This document shows positions 5,553 through 7,183 of a stretch of DNA of 7,183 bases, in pieces. Location: the NCBI GenBank assembly GCA_900541475.1, contig UQJV01000062.1, positions 1-7,183 of the forward strand, given 5' to 3'. How positions within the stretch are numbered: the first letter of the stretch is position 1; every line of letters starts with the position of its first letter. Position numbers and translations under genes: made by a program. The DNA comes from an uncultured Collinsella sp. GTDB lineage: Bacteria; Actinomycetota; Coriobacteriia; Coriobacteriales; Coriobacteriaceae. Below the pieces are notes generated by a model that made no database searches, was not told the DNA's origin, and saw nothing but the letters and a program-made list of their open reading frames with translations.

Positions 5553-7055
5553 ATGAAAGATGAGACGATGGACCAAGAGGATGCGGCCCAAGATGCAGAA
5601 GCGTGCGCCGAGGCCCTGGAGAGCCTAGACCAGATCGCGCTGGCCGAGATTGCGTTTGACGATTCGAGCGTCGATGCGCAGGATGAGCCGGAAATCGAGG
5701 CGCAGCCCGATGATCAGGATGCAAAAGACGATGGCGCCGCGCCCACCGAAGACGAGGCGGGGCACGAGGAATCCGAATGTGAGGCCGACGACCAGACCGA
5801 ATCCGATACGAGCGAGGAAACCATCTTGCTCGACAGCTTGCCGGCCGAGGATTCGCTGACCTGCGAGCTCCCCGGCCTAGGTTCTGCTCCTGTCGTCGAT
5901 GAGACCATCGCCATGGGCGATATTCCCCTGCCGTCCGTTCCCTCGGCACGCGAAGCCGAGGTCCGCCATCGCAAGATGTCGCCAAAGCGCCGCAATCTGA
6001 TGGTCGCCGGCGTCGTGGCCGTCGCGCTTGTCGCCGGCGGTGCAGGCTATGCTGCCTGGAACGGATATCAACAAGAGCAGGCTGCCGCTGTCGCCGCCAA
6101 TGCCCACACGATGATGTCGGTGCAGATTGGCGTGCATGCCGCGGGCCTCGACTGCTCAACTGGCTCCAAGATTCCCGTGCAGGTGAGCGGGCAGGATTCC
6201 GACGGTTCTTCCGTGAGCGAAACGCTCTACGTTGACGAGCACGGTCGCGGCGTTAAGCTGCTGCCCGGCGATTACACGCTCTCCATTGCCGCCTCCCCCA
6301 TCGCGGCCGACGGCACCATCTACACCGTCCCGACCACCAAGGCGCAGGTCGCCATTAAGAGCGATGGGCAGGATTTGAGTGCCCAGGCCACCTTTAAGCT
6401 CGAGGTGCCTTCGGCCGACACGGTGACCGACGACCAGATCGATGCCGCCGCCAAGTATGCCGAGGAAGGCGGGGTGAATTCCGCCGCGGTCGCAAAGGTA
6501 CTCCAGCAGGCGGCAACCGCGCGACGCGACGCCGCGACCAACGCCGTGAGCTCCCGCAAGGCGCAGGCGGCCCGCGACGCCGATGCCCGACATAAGGCAA
6601 CAGACCTGTATCAGCTCGATATTCCCGTTGAGTGGTACGGCAAAGTCGCGACTTGGCAAAACGGCAGCACGCTGTGCATATATCTTGCCGGCGACACGAA
6701 CACGCCGCTTGTGACGCTTGTCACGGTGCGCGACGGCGAGAGCTTTACGCCCGATGAGGGCGACGCGGTTTTGGGTGCGGCAAACCTCGGCAACGGCTAC
6801 ACCGTCTACGCCAGCGGCCCCGTTTATCCGTATGTGGTGCCCCAGACCATCAACGGACGCACGCAAGACCCCGTGTCGACCTACCCCATGGACACTGCAG
6901 TTGAGCTTGTCGAACTTACGACCGGCAACCGCTATACCTATAGCCAGATCAAAAAAGTGCTGGTCGGCAAAGACGGCAAAGCCGACGCCGCGACCAAACT
7001 AGAGACCGACTACCTCGCCCAGATTCTCCTGCCGAGCATCAAGGCCCAGGACTAG
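5553..7055 (+). CDS. Single-pass membrane protein with acidic cytoplasmic region and extracytoplasmic beta-rich domains
   Basis: A 500-residue protein that I cannot assign to a named function. Residues 1-~130 are strongly Asp/Glu-rich and probably disordered. A basic stretch RHRKMSPKRRN (138-148) precedes one membrane segment at about 149-168, so the positive-inside rule puts the acidic part in the cytoplasm and residues ~170-500 outside. Outside, ~188-285 look like a beta-sandwich of the kind seen in surface proteins (PVQVSG, LPGDYTLSI). Residues ~290-350 are Ala-rich and charged, likely a helix or coiled coil, and ~352-500 form a C-terminal domain with LYQLDIPVEWYGKV at its start. I recall this 'IP-x-x-W-x-G-x-V' flavour from other uncharacterised coriobacterial secreted proteins. 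There is no sortase motif or catalytic signature. The start at 5553 has GGGGGA ahead of it; a second ATG at 5568 is possible. Upstream in-frame codons run through the terminator and are not used. It is probably monocistronic and unrelated to the module on its left. Confidence 0.75.
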   Translation: MKDETMDQEDAAQDAEACAEALESLDQIALAEIAFDDSSVDAQDEPEIEAQPDDQDAKDDGAAPTEDEAGHEESECEADDQTESDTSEETILLDSLPAEDSLTCELPGLGSAPVVDETIAMGDIPLPSVPSAREAEVRHRKMSPKRRNLMVAGVVAVALVAGGAGYAAWNGYQQEQAAAVAANAHTMMSVQIGVHAAGLDCSTGSKIPVQVSGQDSDGSSVSETLYVDEHGRGVKLLPGDYTLSIAASPIAADGTIYTVPTTKAQVAIKSDGQDLSAQATFKLEVPSADTVTDDQIDAAAKYAEEGGVNSAAVAKVLQQAATARRDAATNAVSSRKAQAARDADARHKATDLYQLDIPVEWYGKVATWQNGSTLCIYLAGDTNTPLVTLVTVRDGESFTPDEGDAVLGAANLGNGYTVYASGPVYPYVVPQTINGRTQDPVSTYPMDTAVELVELTTGNRYTYSQIKKVLVGKDGKADAATKLETDYLAQILLPSIKAQD

Positions 7056-7096
7056 CCGGCCCGAAGACAGCCGCCCAACACCCACACCCCTAACGC

Positions 7097-7114
7097 AGTT
7101 GCGGTGAAATAGTT
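7097..7114 (+). repeat. Intergenic short repeat, copy 2 (downstream of the acidic membrane-protein gene)
   Basis: AGTTGCGGTGAAATAGTT, the same 18 bases as the minus-strand copy at 79-62. It starts 41 bases after the stop codon at 7055 and reads with that gene. In this copy the 3' half forms a perfect dyad with the following bases, AAATAG-TTC-CTATTT (7107-7121); copy 1 keeps only part of it. Confidence 0.6.
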
Positions 7115-7146
7115 CCTATTTGGAGGCTTGGGGGTGCGGACGATTT

Positions 7147-7173
7147 CTTGGACCGCGCCTAGGCGTATCCAAG
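7147..7173. repeat. Nested inverted repeat at the right edge
   Basis: CTTGGA (7147-7152) mirrors TCCAAG (7168-7173), and between them lies a perfect 10-base palindrome CGCCTAGGCG (7156-7165) with nearly the same centre. No T run follows on the plus strand within the window. It could be an operator or part of a terminator for genes beyond the edge. Confidence 0.4.
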
Positions 7174-7183
7174 CTTCCTGCGG

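Noticed and set aside
6156..6866. 236-codon open frame on the minus strand
   Set aside because: It is a shadow of the envelope-protein gene, with no ribosome site or recognisable domain.
62..7114. The inverted 18-base repeats as ends of a 7-kb transposon
   Set aside because: There is no transposase or integrase between them, no visible target duplication, and base composition is uniform; their place behind gene ends fits a dispersed intergenic repeat better.

Overview
The window is GC-rich, actinobacterial-looking chromosomal DNA. The protein families and the gene style (GC-rich codons, AAAGG/GGAG ribosome sites, one TTG start) suggest a gut Coriobacteriia member, most likely a Collinsella relative. 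That assignment comes from recognition, not from a search. There are five protein-coding genes. I see no rRNA, tRNA, CRISPR array, transposase or integrase.

Left part, minus strand (91-3393): a 925-residue iron-sulfur flavoprotein is followed, after a gap of about 100 bases holding a strong hairpin, by the nickel metallochaperone gene hypA. The flavoprotein combines an N-terminal winged-helix-like and cysteine-rich section, a ferredoxin module, a glutamate-synthase-small-subunit/NfnB-like FAD and NAD(P)H reductase, and a C-terminal ferredoxin module.

Centre (3394-3581): a 188-base divergent control region. It contains two perfect 6-3-6 palindromes of the form TTGACR-N3-YGTCAA. Together they make one larger dyad centred at 3504.5, flanked by a further mirrored 9-mer (GGTGAACGG).

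Right of centre, plus strand (3582-5315): a TetR-type regulator and a Trp-rich polytopic membrane protein resembling DUF5692 form a two-gene operon ending in a strong intrinsic terminator (5384-5423). The simplest reading is that the TetR protein binds the shared operator and controls both its own operon and the flavoprotein. The flavoprotein, membrane protein and regulator would then be one ligand-responsive redox module of unknown substrate. This is the best candidate for an undescribed system here.

Right end (5553-7055): an unrelated-looking single-pass membrane protein with an acidic cytoplasmic N-terminal region and an extracytoplasmic beta-rich part. An 18-base sequence is repeated in inverted orientation at both ends of the window, each copy just downstream of a gene's stop codon and reading with that gene. 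It looks like a dispersed intergenic repeat.
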